50,770 nt of DNA, from positions 1-50,770 of the forward strand of contig JBHENN010000091.1 of the NCBI GenBank assembly GCA_046262015.1, given 5' to 3'. The stretch is from JBHENN01 sp046262015 (GTDB taxonomy: Bacteria > Actinomycetota > CADDZG01 > WHSQ01). Under the pieces are notes generated by a model. That model searched no databases. It was not told the DNA's origin and saw only the letters and a list, made by a program, of their open reading frames with translations. Shown here one piece after another: positions 39,094 through 47,428 of this stretch; position 1 is the stretch's first letter; each line of letters opens with the position of its first letter. The position numbers and the translations under genes were made by a program.

Positions 39094-40101
39094 GACGAGT
39101 TGCGGGACCATATCGAGGGTTGCCTCAGCGCGTTCCTGGCGGACCGCCGCGGCGTCCTCGAAGAAGCCGCGCCCCTGATCGACGAGCTCGAGCGGATGAT
39201 CCATCTCGGGGGCAAGCGCTTGCGCCCGGCGTTCTGCTACTGGGCCTTCCGGGCCTGCGGGGGGACGCACGGGCCGGAGATAGTGCGCAGCGCCGCGAGC
39301 CTCGAGCTTCTCCACACCTTCGCGATCGTTCACGACGACATCATGGATGCATCGGCCACGCGCCGCGGCGCGCCGACCGTGCACGCGGCCGGAGGCCTGG
39401 CCGTGGGGATACTCGCGGGGGACCTAGCACTCGTGCTGGCCGACCACCTGTTCGTCACCGCGGGGTTCTCGGGCGGCTCCGCGCGCGCCGCCTTCGACGC
39501 GTACTCGCGGATGCGCCAGCAGGTGATCGCCGGCCAGTACCTCGACGTCCGGAGCGCCGAGGCGGCACCCCCCACCGCCGCGGAGGCGCGCCGCCTCGCG
39601 GTGCTGAAGTCGGCGCTGTACACGGTGGAGGAGCCTCTCCTGATCGGCGCGCTGCTTGCCGGCCGGCGCGCCGTCGACCTCCACGGCTGGGCGCGTTTCG
39701 GCAGGGCCCTGGGGGAAGCGTTCCAGCTGGTGGACGACATCGCCGGGGTGTTCGGCAGCGAGACCGAGGTGGGGAAGCCGGTCGACTCGGACGTGCGCGA
39801 GGGCAAGCGCAACCTGTTGTTCGTGTACGCGCTCGAAGGTCTGACGGCCGACGACCGCGACGAGCTGCTGGCCCGCTGGGGACGAGGTGACGATCTCTCC
39901 GGTCCGGACGTCCAGCGGGCGCGCGACCTGGTGGCCGGATCCGGGGCACGCGCCCGCACCGAGGAGCTGATCCGGTCGCTGTACCGCGACGCCCTGAACG
40001 CGCTGGATGCGTTGGGGCTTGGCCACGAGGTAACAGCCGCCCTCGATGACCTCGCCCGGCGCGCCGTGCATCCCTACGGCCGGAGCCGGTCGGATCCCTG
40101 A
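39070..40101 (+). CDS. polyprenyl (geranylgeranyl-type) diphosphate synthase
   Basis: 343 residues from the leaderless GTG at 39070. All-alpha isoprenyl synthase fold: GGKRLRPAF (diphosphate-binding Lys/Arg), first Asp-rich motif HDDIMDAS (Asp89-Asp93) followed by RRG, GQYLDVRS, and second motif QLVDDIAGVFG with DDxxG in place of DDxxD, as is frequent in actinobacteria. Two bases separate Asp pairs as in (all-E) short-chain synthases; product chain length is not predictable with confidence. It can feed haem O synthesis (ctaB), menaquinone side chains, and the reductase at 41337. Confidence 0.92.
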   Translation: MSSFSPSHDELRDHIEGCLSAFLADRRGVLEEAAPLIDELERMIHLGGKRLRPAFCYWAFRACGGTHGPEIVRSAASLELLHTFAIVHDDIMDASATRRGAPTVHAAGGLAVGILAGDLALVLADHLFVTAGFSGGSARAAFDAYSRMRQQVIAGQYLDVRSAEAAPPTAAEARRLAVLKSALYTVEEPLLIGALLAGRRAVDLHGWARFGRALGEAFQLVDDIAGVFGSETEVGKPVDSDVREGKRNLLFVYALEGLTADDRDELLARWGRGDDLSGPDVQRARDLVAGSGARARTEELIRSLYRDALNALDALGLGHEVTAALDDLARRAVHPYGRSRSDP

Positions 40102-40116
40102 CCGCGCTCCGCGCGG
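40102..40116. other. short GC hairpin after the polyprenyl synthase gene
   Basis: CCGCGC-TCC-GCGCGG directly follows the stop codon. A perfect 6-bp stem, no T-tract. It could be a weak terminator or 3' mRNA stabiliser; the next promoter (TACATT at 40134) starts shortly after. Confidence 0.35.
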
Positions 40117-40133
40117 GTCGGCGGCGCGGCGGG

Positions 40134-40139
40134 TACATT
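40134..40139 (+). promoter_or_regulatory. -10 element of the second cupredoxin gene
   Basis: TACATT 33 bases before the GTG at 40173, which has GGAG five bases upstream. An AT-rich island (GTACATTA) in a GC-rich stretch. Confidence 0.4.
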
Positions 40140-40172
40140 ACGCACCGTCGTCCCCGACCCAACGGAGCGCAG

Positions 40173-41213
40173 GTGGCGGATCCAGAGCAGCTCTACCAAG
40201 AGGTCCTCCAGGAAGAGCAGAAGAAGGGCAGCTCCCCTCCGGTCGCCGAGGGACGCGCCAAGGCCGCGCGGGCGCGCGCCGAGCACGGCTCGCCCCATCC
40301 CAAGGAGCCGAAGTGGTGGCCCGGCGCACAGCCCCAGTTCGAAGAGGGTGGGGGGGCCGACGCCGCAGAAGAGCAAGAGCCAGCCGAGGCCGAAGAGGCG
40401 GCTCCTGCAGCAGAGGCAGCGGCGGAGGAAGCACCGGCGGCAGAGGAAGAACCCGAGGGGGCCCCCGCCGAGGAGCCGGCCGCACCGGCGGAGCAGCCTG
40501 CCGCCGCCGACGAGGGCGCACCGCCGGGCGAGGTGACCCCCGACAACGTCCCGGGCGAGACGGCCGCGGCCCAGCCGGCCGCCGCCGCGGTCCCGGCCGC
40601 GCCGGATGCCGCCCAACCTGCGGCCGCGGCCAAGCCGGCGGGCGTCACGCACGGCACCACGACCGGCACGCGCTTGCGTCCCGAGGACGAGGTCTCCACC
40701 GATGCGCAGTTCGCCGGCCAGACGGCGATGTACGACCGACGGAAGCTGATCGACGAGCTCGTCGCCACGGGGGTGCCGGCGGTGTCCGCGGCCGAGACCG
40801 GCCGGTCCCGGACCCCGCTGTTGGCCGTGCTCTACCTCCTGATCCCCCTGCTCGCGATCGGCCTCTTGCAGTCGGCCTCGGGCGGGGGCACCGGGGGCGG
40901 CGAGGACGGCGGGGGAGGCGGCGGAGGCGGCGGGGGCGGAGGCACGACCGTGGTCGCCGAGGGCACCGCGTTCGACCCGACCTCGTTCACCCTTCCGGCC
41001 GACGAAGAGACCACGATCACGTTCGACAACAAGGACTCCCAGCCGCACAACATCGACATCACCGAGGACGAGGCCGGCGAGAAGTCGCTGTGGAAGGGCG
41101 AGATCATCACCGCCAAGAGCGTCGAGTACACGATCGATCCGCTGAAGCCCGGCGACTACTTCTTCCGTTGCGACGTCCACCCGGCGATGACCGGGACCGT
41201 CACGGTCGAGTAG
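40173..41213 (+). CDS. mosaic cupredoxin: KGSSP module, acidic linker, one membrane span, type 1 copper domain
   Basis: 346 residues from GTG 40173. Residues 1-39 (LYQEVLQEEQKKGSSPPVAE... RAKAARARAEHG) match the N-terminus of the b6c subunit IV (22/39 identical). Then about 110 residues of Glu/Ala/Pro linker, a short conserved-looking stretch (AMYDRRKLIDELVATGVP), one helix (TPLLAVLYLLIPLLAIGLL), a poly-Gly tether, and a copper domain (258-346) with ligands His292, Cys333, His336, Met339, 89% identical to that of the cupredoxin at 35143. By the positive-inside rule the KGSSP end is cytoplasmic and the copper domain outside. Likely an electron carrier tethered near the reductase (inference). 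Confidence 0.88.
   Translation: MADPEQLYQEVLQEEQKKGSSPPVAEGRAKAARARAEHGSPHPKEPKWWPGAQPQFEEGGGADAAEEQEPAEAEEAAPAAEAAAEEAPAAEEEPEGAPAEEPAAPAEQPAAADEGAPPGEVTPDNVPGETAAAQPAAAAVPAAPDAAQPAAAAKPAGVTHGTTTGTRLRPEDEVSTDAQFAGQTAMYDRRKLIDELVATGVPAVSAAETGRSRTPLLAVLYLLIPLLAIGLLQSASGGGTGGGEDGGGGGGGGGGGGTTVVAEGTAFDPTSFTLPADEETTITFDNKDSQPHNIDITEDEAGEKSLWKGEIITAKSVEYTIDPLKPGDYFFRCDVHPAMTGTVTVE
40944..41210 (+). repeat. cupredoxin-domain direct repeat, copy 2
   Basis: Counterpart of 35527-35793. Identity starts abruptly after the Gly tether at TTVVAEGTAF and stops four bases after the TAG, so the duplicated unit is exactly the copper domain plus stop. Confidence 0.9.
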
Positions 41214-41247
41214 CGAGGCGGCCGCGGAGCCGGGGACGACGCGGGGA

Positions 41248-41253
41248 TAGACT
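41248..41253 (+). promoter_or_regulatory. -10 element of the reductase-nuo operon
   Basis: TAGACT in GGGGATAGACTC. The predicted start of transcription (about 41260) lies just before the Rex palindrome at 41263-41282. No clear -35. Confidence 0.45.
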
Positions 41254-41262
41254 CGCACGGCG

Positions 41263-41282
41263 CTCGTGAAAGTTTTCACAAG
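41263..41282. promoter_or_regulatory. Rex operator upstream of the reductase-nuo operon
   Basis: CTCGTGAAAGTTTTCACAAG: nine of ten base pairs are symmetric, and it differs from TTGTGA-N6-TCACAA by one base in the left arm (TCGTGA). It covers the predicted transcription start, a position suited to repression. With rex in the same window, NADH-dependent control of complex I is the natural reading. Confidence 0.78.
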
Positions 41283-41336
41283 CGGCCCAGCCACGCCGGA
41301 CGCGCATCGATCGGGAGCGGATCAGGAGGGAGCGCG

Positions 41337-42569
41337 GTGTCGACCGAAGTCGACGTTGCCATCGTTGGAGGAGGTCCGGCGGGGGCCGCCACCGCCCATT
41401 ACCTGGCCTCCCGGGGACACTCCGTGCTGGTGTGCGAGAAGAAGGTGTTCCCCCGCGAGAAGACGTGTGGCGACGGCCTCACCCCGCGCGCCGTCAAGGT
41501 GCTCCAGGAGATGGGCCTGGGAGACGAGCTCGGGACGTGGGAACGGGTCGAAGGCCTACGGGTGCACGCGGGGGGGCGGTCGATGGCGATCCCGTTCCCC
41601 CAGCTAGACGACTTCTGCGACTACGGCTACGTCAAGCCGCGCAAGGACCTCGACCGGGTGGTCCTGAACCATGCCGAGGCGGCGGGCGCCAAGGTGCTGT
41701 ACGGCACGCAGGCGATCGCGCCCGTGTTCGACCGGGGGCTGGCCGCGGGTCTGATAGCGAAGCGCGAGGGGTCGACCGAGGAGATCGCCGCACGGTGGGT
41801 CGTCTGTGCCGAGGGCTCCGCGACCAAGTTCTCCGGGGCGCTGGGGCGGCTGCGGGACCTCGACTACCCGATGGGCTTCGCGATCCGCCAGTACTTCGAC
41901 TCCCCGATGCATCACTCGGGCTGGTTCGAGGGTTACCTCGGGGTTCGGCTCGGTCCCGACGCCCTCCCCGGGTACGGGTGGGTGTTCCCGGTCGGCGACG
42001 GCACCGTGAATGTCGGCGTGGGGCTGCTGTCCACCTTCGGTGCGTGGCGCGAGGTCAACCTGGCCGAGCTCCAGGGCCACTTCGTCGATTCGCTGCCCGA
42101 GGAGTGGGGGGTATCGCAGGCCACGGCGGTGTCGCGTCCGCGCGCGGGTCGCCTGTTCATGGGGCAGAGCGTGTGGCCTCCGCACGGGCCCGGCTTCGTG
42201 ATGGTCGGCGACGCCGCCGGGATGATCAACCCGTGTAACGGCGAGGGGATCGCGTACGGCTACGAGACGGGCAGGATCGCCGGTCGCCACATCGACGATG
42301 CCCTGCGCTCCGGAGGTCCGACGTCGCTCGACGGTTACACCCGCGAGCTGGAGCAGCTCTATGGCGCCTACTATCGGCTGGGCAGGAGGTTCGTCAAGGT
42401 CATCGGCCACCCGCTCATCCTCGACAAGCTGATCTCCCTCGGGATGCGCTCCGAGAAGATGATGAGCTTCGTCCTTACCCTCCTTGCGAACCTCGAGGAC
42501 GAGCGAGCGCATGGCGCCCAACAGCGCGGCTTCAAGGCTTTGAAGAAGCTGGCGGAGCTGAAGCGGTGA
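41337..42569 (+). CDS. geranylgeranyl reductase-family FAD-dependent oxidoreductase
   Basis: 410 residues from GTG 41337 with AGGAGGG. FAD Rossmann motif VAIVGGGPAGAA (7-18), the family motif TCGDGLTPRAV (43-53), and the second FAD motif VMVGDAAGMINPCNGEGI near residue 285. These enzymes saturate isoprenoid double bonds, for example in menaquinone (MenJ) or lipids. The gene directly precedes and overlaps nuoA (GTGA); the same pairing is found in Streptomyces, which supports menaquinone-side-chain reduction. Under the Rex operator at 41263. Confidence 0.9.
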   Translation: MSTEVDVAIVGGGPAGAATAHYLASRGHSVLVCEKKVFPREKTCGDGLTPRAVKVLQEMGLGDELGTWERVEGLRVHAGGRSMAIPFPQLDDFCDYGYVKPRKDLDRVVLNHAEAAGAKVLYGTQAIAPVFDRGLAAGLIAKREGSTEEIAARWVVCAEGSATKFSGALGRLRDLDYPMGFAIRQYFDSPMHHSGWFEGYLGVRLGPDALPGYGWVFPVGDGTVNVGVGLLSTFGAWREVNLAELQGHFVDSLPEEWGVSQATAVSRPRAGRLFMGQSVWPPHGPGFVMVGDAAGMINPCNGEGIAYGYETGRIAGRHIDDALRSGGPTSLDGYTRELEQLYGAYYRLGRRFVKVIGHPLILDKLISLGMRSEKMMSFVLTLLANLEDERAHGAQQRGFKALKKLAELKR

Positions 42570-42931
42570 CCGTCCCCGCCTACCTTCCGATCCTGTTCCT
42601 GATCGTGCTGTCGACGCTGTTCGCGGCCGGATCGATGGTCGTCGCCTCGAAGCTGTCGCCGCGCAACTGGACGCGCGCCAAGTTGCTTCCTTACGAGTGC
42701 GGCATCGTTCCCGAACAGGAAGACGAGAACGCACGGTTCCCGGTGAAGTTCTATCTCGTCGCGATGCTGTTCATCATCTTCGACATCGAGACGGTGTTCC
42801 TCTACCCGTGGGCCGTGATCTACGACGAGCTGAAACTCTTCGGGCTGATCGAGATGGGCGTGTTCGTCGCGATGCTCGTGGCGGCGTACGTCTACGTGTG
42901 GAAGCGGGGTGGTCTCGAGTGGGCGGAGTGA
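42566..42931 (+). CDS. nuoA: NADH-quinone oxidoreductase subunit A
   Basis: 121 residues from a GTG overlapping the previous stop by four bases. Three membrane helices with the subunit A signatures LPYECGIVP and ARFPVKFYLVAMLFIIFDIETVFLYPWA (acidic residues of helix 2). Part of the membrane arm next to NuoH of complex I. Confidence 0.96.
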   Translation: MTVPAYLPILFLIVLSTLFAAGSMVVASKLSPRNWTRAKLLPYECGIVPEQEDENARFPVKFYLVAMLFIIFDIETVFLYPWAVIYDELKLFGLIEMGVFVAMLVAAYVYVWKRGGLEWAE

Positions 42932-43479
42932 GCGACGTCCTGGGGGCGAACTTCGTGACCGCTCGGCTCGACAAGCTGGTCAACTGGGCGCGCAAATCGT
43001 CGCTGTGGCCGACCACGTTCGGCCTCGCGTGCTGCGCGATCGAGATGATGGCGATGACGATGCCGCGTCACGACGTCGCGCGCTTCGGGATGGAAGCCTT
43101 CCGTGCGTCGCCGCGCCAGTCGGACCTCCTGATCGTGGCCGGGCGCGTGTCCCAGAAGATGGCTCCGATCGTGAGGCAGATCTACGACCAGATGACCGAG
43201 CCGAAATGGGTCATCTCGATGGGCGTGTGCGCGTCGAGCGGCGGCATGTTCAACAACTACGCGCTGGTCCAGGGTGTCGATCAGATCATCCCGGTCGACA
43301 TCTACGTACCGGGGTGCCCGCCGCGCCCGGAGATGCTCCTGGACGGGATCATGCTCCTGCACGAGAACATCTCCAAGGGGCTCTACGAGTCGGGGCGCGC
43401 CGGGGAAGAGCCCGGGATGGGCCACCTCTTACCCGCGTTCGCGCGGCGCGACCGGGGCAAGGTGACGGCGGCGCAGTGA
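42928..43479 (+). CDS. nuoB: NADH-quinone oxidoreductase subunit B
   Basis: 183 residues from GTG 42928, overlapping nuoA (GTGA). Binds the terminal cluster N2: Cys35, Cys36 (GLACCAIEMM), Cys101 (SMGVCASSGGM) and Cys130 (VPGCPPRPE). N2 reduces menaquinone at the NuoB/NuoD interface. Confidence 0.97.
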   Translation: MSDVLGANFVTARLDKLVNWARKSSLWPTTFGLACCAIEMMAMTMPRHDVARFGMEAFRASPRQSDLLIVAGRVSQKMAPIVRQIYDQMTEPKWVISMGVCASSGGMFNNYALVQGVDQIIPVDIYVPGCPPRPEMLLDGIMLLHENISKGLYESGRAGEEPGMGHLLPAFARRDRGKVTAAQ

Positions 43480-43985
43480 CGAGCTGGGTCGGCGAGGGGG
43501 ACTGGCTCGAGCGCGCGCGGTCGCTGCGCGCCGACGGGTGGTGGCTGGCGGACCTCACCGCGCTCGACCGCTTGAGTCTCGGAGGCGACCTCGAGCATCG
43601 GTTCGAGGTGGTCGTGCAGCTCCTCCACAAGGACCGTAAGGAGAGGATGACCGTGCACGTCCCCGCGTCCGGCGACCCTCCGACGGTGCCCTCGGTCACC
43701 CCGCTGTGGCCCGGCGCCAACTTCTTCGAGCGGGAGGTCTTCGATCTCTTCGGGGTCAGGTTCGACGGCCATCCCGATCTCACCCGGATCATGATGCCGG
43801 ACGAGTGGGAGGGCCACCCCCTGCGCAAGGACTACGGCGTAGGGAAGGTGCCGGTCGACTTCCTGCCCCAACCCTTCCTGCAGGTGGATGGGCCCCGTCA
43901 AGCGATCAACGCCGGTGAGGCGGGGGTGGACGTCGACCATCTCGGGCAGCTCGGACCGGCGCGCCGACACAAGAGCGAGACGTGA
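43476..43985 (+). CDS. nuoC: NADH-quinone oxidoreductase subunit C
   Basis: 169 residues from GTG 43476, overlapping nuoB (GTGA). 30-kDa subunit; signature NFFEREVFDLFGVRFDGHPDLTRIMMPDEWEGHPLRKDY. The N-terminal portion is shorter and more divergent than in Escherichia coli, where nuoC is fused to nuoD; here they are separate. Confidence 0.96.
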   Translation: MTSWVGEGDWLERARSLRADGWWLADLTALDRLSLGGDLEHRFEVVVQLLHKDRKERMTVHVPASGDPPTVPSVTPLWPGANFFEREVFDLFGVRFDGHPDLTRIMMPDEWEGHPLRKDYGVGKVPVDFLPQPFLQVDGPRQAINAGEAGVDVDHLGQLGPARRHKSET

Positions 43986-45223
43986 GCCGTCCGCAGGGCG
44001 TCCTCGAGCAGATCGAACGCGAGGGGCAGGGCGCGTTCGTCGAGTCGTACGACGAGGTGAGCGACCACATGGTCCTCAACATGGGCCCCGTCCACCCATC
44101 GACCCACGGGGTGCTCCGGCTGCTCCTCGAGCTCGACGGCGAAACCGTGATGAAGTGCCTGCCGGTGATCGGGTACCTGCACACCGGGATCGAGAAGGAG
44201 TGCGAGGACCAGAACTGGCGCGGGGCCGTAACCGCCGTGACGCGGATGGACTATCTCGCCCAGATGTTCAACGAGCAGGCGTACTCGATGGCGGTCGAGG
44301 CCCTCCTCGGGATCGAGGTGCCCCCCCGGGGCCGCTACATCCGGACCCTGATGGTCGAGATCAACCGCCTCTCGTCACATCTCGTGTGGTTCGGAACGCA
44401 GGGCCTCGACATGGGCGCGATGTCCGCGATGTTCTACGGGTTCCGCGAACGCGAGCTGCTCCTGGACCTCACGGAGATGATCACCGGTCTCCGGATGAAC
44501 AACGGCTATCTCATCCCGGGCGGGGTGTGGGAGGACCTTCCGAGCGGGTGGGAGGAAGCATGCCGCCGCGTGACCGAGCTGTTGCCCGGACGGATCGAGG
44601 AGTACGAAGAGCTGCTGTCGAACAACCCCATCTTCGTCGAACGCACGGTCGGCGTGGGACGCATCGGCCGTGAGGACGCGGAGGCGCTAGGGGCCAGCGG
44701 ACCGCTGGCGCGCGCCTGCGGCGCCGACTGGGACCTCAGGCGCGACATGCCCTACGAGGCGTACGCGGATGTCTCCTTCGAGGTTCCGGTCGAGACCGAC
44801 GGCGATGTCTACGCGCGCTATCGCGTCCGCATGCGCGAGATGAAGGAGTCGGTCCGGATCATCGAGCAGCTCGTCGACGCCATGCCGGGCGGCCACTTCC
44901 GCAACATGGACCCGAAGCTGACGCCGCCCCCGCGCGCCGAGCTGACGCGCTCGATGGAAGCGGTGATCCACCACTTCAAGATCATGACCCAGGGTTTCAC
45001 CGTTCCGCCGGGCGAGGCTTACGTCGCGGTCGAGTCGCCGCGCGGCGAGCTGGGTGCCTACGTCGTCTCGGACGGGGGCTCGTCGCCGTATCGGGTGCAC
45101 GTCCGCGACCCGTCGTTCGCGAACCTCCAGGCGCTGCCGTCGATGGTCGAGGGCGGGCTCGTCGCCGACCTGATCGCGTCGATCGCATCGATCGACCCGA
45201 TCATGGGAGGGGTCGACCGGTGA
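43982..45223 (+). CDS. nuoD: NADH-quinone oxidoreductase subunit D
   Basis: 413 residues from GTG 43982. 49-kDa subunit forming the quinone site with NuoB: NMGPVHPSTHGVLRLLLEL (quinone-binding His region), IGYLHTGIEKECE, MFNEQAYSMAVE and the C-terminal DLIASIASIDPIMGGVDR. No nickel-binding cysteines, as expected for complex I. Confidence 0.97.
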   Translation: MSRPQGVLEQIEREGQGAFVESYDEVSDHMVLNMGPVHPSTHGVLRLLLELDGETVMKCLPVIGYLHTGIEKECEDQNWRGAVTAVTRMDYLAQMFNEQAYSMAVEALLGIEVPPRGRYIRTLMVEINRLSSHLVWFGTQGLDMGAMSAMFYGFRERELLLDLTEMITGLRMNNGYLIPGGVWEDLPSGWEEACRRVTELLPGRIEEYEELLSNNPIFVERTVGVGRIGREDAEALGASGPLARACGADWDLRRDMPYEAYADVSFEVPVETDGDVYARYRVRMREMKESVRIIEQLVDAMPGGHFRNMDPKLTPPPRAELTRSMEAVIHHFKIMTQGFTVPPGEAYVAVESPRGELGAYVVSDGGSSPYRVHVRDPSFANLQALPSMVEGGLVADLIASIASIDPIMGGVDR

Positions 45224-46059
45224 CCGAGAGTCCCGCTCCGGTGCTGTCCGAGGAGCTCCGGCGAGAGGCCGACGCGATCGTGGCCAAGTACCCGCACGCG
45301 CGTTCGGCCGCTCTCCCGCTGCTCTTCCTGGTGCAATCGGCAGAGGGGTACCTGAGCGAGGCTGGGATGCGCGAGGTCGCCGAGATCCTGGGGCTCACCC
45401 CCGCCGAGGTCCTCGGTACGGCGAGCTTCTATTCGATGCTGAAGCGCAGGCCGCAGGGCGACTACCTCCTGTCGGTCTGCCGCAACGTGTCGTGCACCCA
45501 CCTCGGGTCGCGCGCGGTGATACGTGCCCTCGAGGAGCGGCTGGGGATCGTGGCCGGCGAGGTCACCCCCGATGGCCGGTTCGCGCTCGAGGCCGCCGAG
45601 TGTCTGGCGACGTGCGACGGCGCGCCGGCGATGCAGGTGAACTACGAGGACTTCTACGCGTTGTCGCCCGAGGATGCCGTTTCCGTGGTGGACCGGCTCG
45701 AGCGCGGGGACGAGGTCCGGAGCGTGCGCGGCGAACGGGTGCGCACGTTCAGAGAGATCGCACGCGAGACCGCGATCGCCGGGGTCCGGCGCCGTCCGGC
45801 GGGGGATGAAGGGCAGGCGCGGGGCGAGGCCGGCTCCGACGGCGCGCGCCTCACGGGGGGCGAGGCGCCTCCGCCGGACATGCTGCCCGGGTCCGGTCCT
45901 CCGGGCGAGAGCCCGCCGCGCCCCGACGGCACGGACGAGCCCGCCGCGGGCGCGCACGCCCCCGAGGTGCAGGACGAGCCCGCGCCGAACCCGCGCGCCG
46001 AGCCCCGCAGCGCGGGCGACGCCGCCGAAGGCGATCCCGGAGAGGGCGGCCGTGACTGA
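45220..46059 (+). CDS. nuoE: NADH-quinone oxidoreductase subunit E with long disordered tail
   Basis: 279 residues from GTG 45220. 24-kDa subunit with the thioredoxin-like [2Fe-2S] (N1a) site Cys87, Cys92 (CRNVSCTHLG) and Cys128, Cys132 (CLATCDGAP). The enzyme domain ends near residue 185; about 90 further residues are Gly/Pro/Ala/Glu-rich and probably disordered, making it clearly longer than the usual 160-200 residues. Overlaps nuoF by eight bases. Confidence 0.95.
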   Translation: MTESPAPVLSEELRREADAIVAKYPHARSAALPLLFLVQSAEGYLSEAGMREVAEILGLTPAEVLGTASFYSMLKRRPQGDYLLSVCRNVSCTHLGSRAVIRALEERLGIVAGEVTPDGRFALEAAECLATCDGAPAMQVNYEDFYALSPEDAVSVVDRLERGDEVRSVRGERVRTFREIARETAIAGVRRRPAGDEGQARGEAGSDGARLTGGEAPPPDMLPGSGPPGESPPRPDGTDEPAAGAHAPEVQDEPAPNPRAEPRSAGDAAEGDPGEGGRD

Positions 46060-47428
46060 CGAGGTGCGCATGGTCACCCGCCGGCTGCGTGCGTTCCCGG
46101 ACGACTCGTGGACCCTCGAGCGTGCTCTCGACGACGACGGCTACGAGGCGGCCCGGCGCGCCGTGACGACCCTCAGCCCGGACGACACGATCGAGCTGGT
46201 CAAGGCGTCGGGGCTGCGCGGCCGCGGCGGCGCGGGTTTCCCCACCGGCGCGAAATGGTCGTTCGTGCCCAAGGACATCTTTCCGAAGTACGTGGTGGTG
46301 AACCACGACGAAGGCGAGCCGGGCACGTTCAAGGACCGCGAGCTGGCCGAGATGGATCCGCACCAGATGATCGAGGGGATCATCATCGCCGCGTGGGCCG
46401 TGCAGGCCGAGAAGGCCTTCATCTACTGCCGGGGGGAGTTCGCGCTCGGCTCGCGCCGCATGGACGCCGCGATCGGCGAGGCGTACGAGCGAGGCTTCCT
46501 GGGAACCGGGATCTTCGGCAGCGATTTCGATCTCGACATCGTCCTGCACCGCGGCGCCGGCGCCTACATCTGCGGGGAGGAGTCGGCGTTGCTCGACTCG
46601 CTCGAAGGGTTCCGGGGCCAGCCTCGGCTGCGGCCCCCCTATCCCGCGATCAAGGGTCTCTACGGCGGGCCGACCGTGATCAACAACACCGAGACCCTGT
46701 CGACCCTGCCGCACATCGTGGCCAACGGGGCCGAGTGGTTCAAAAAGTGGGGGACCGAGCAGTCGCCGGGGACGAAGATGTTCTCGGTGTCCGGCCACGT
46801 CGGGCGTCCGGCGAACTACGAGGTCCCACTCGGCACCTCCCTCGCCGACCTGCTCGACCTCGCCGGCGGGATGACCAACGGCAAGCCTCCTAAGGCGATC
46901 ATCCCCGGGGGGGCGAGCGCTCCCCTCTTGACCTCGACCGACATCGCGCTGGACTTCGAGGCGCTCAAGGAGGCCGGGTCGATGCTCGGCTCCGGCGCCG
47001 TCATCTTCATGGACGAGAGCACGTGCATGGTGCGCAACGCATTGGTGACGACCGAGTTCTTCCAGCACGAGTCGTGTGGGAAGTGCACGCCGTGCCGCGA
47101 AGGCACGTGGTGGGCGGTGCGCGTGCTCGAGCGGATCGAGCACGGTGAGGGACGCGCCGAAGACATGGACCTCCTGCTCGACATCGCGAACGGGATGGAC
47201 GGCCGGTCGTTCTGTCCTCTCGGGGATGCATCCGCATGGGCGCTGCGGTCGAACGTCCAGCTGTTCCTCCCCGAGTTCGAAGAGCACGTCGTGTCGGGCC
47301 GCTGCCCCTTCGAGGAGAGGCACGAGCAGCTCGTCGGCGTTCGCTCGGACTCGATCGGGCTCGGGTCGTCGGGCATCGAGGCGCAGCCGTCGGCGGGCAT
47401 CGACAGCGACGCGTGGGAGGGCCCGTGA
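46052..47428 (+). CDS. nuoF: NADH-quinone oxidoreductase subunit F
   Basis: 458 residues from GTG 46052. FMN and NADH-binding subunit: SGLRGRGGAGFPTGAKW (54-69) and GAYICGEESALLDSLEG; N3 cluster ligands Cys342, Cys345, Cys348 (ESCGKCTPCREG) and Cys388 (SFCPLGD). It oxidises NADH, whose level Rex senses upstream. A short Gly/Ser/Ala tail ends the protein. Confidence 0.97.
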   Translation: MTDEVRMVTRRLRAFPDDSWTLERALDDDGYEAARRAVTTLSPDDTIELVKASGLRGRGGAGFPTGAKWSFVPKDIFPKYVVVNHDEGEPGTFKDRELAEMDPHQMIEGIIIAAWAVQAEKAFIYCRGEFALGSRRMDAAIGEAYERGFLGTGIFGSDFDLDIVLHRGAGAYICGEESALLDSLEGFRGQPRLRPPYPAIKGLYGGPTVINNTETLSTLPHIVANGAEWFKKWGTEQSPGTKMFSVSGHVGRPANYEVPLGTSLADLLDLAGGMTNGKPPKAIIPGGASAPLLTSTDIALDFEALKEAGSMLGSGAVIFMDESTCMVRNALVTTEFFQHESCGKCTPCREGTWWAVRVLERIEHGEGRAEDMDLLLDIANGMDGRSFCPLGDASAWALRSNVQLFLPEFEEHVVSGRCPFEERHEQLVGVRSDSIGLGSSGIEAQPSAGIDSDAWEGP

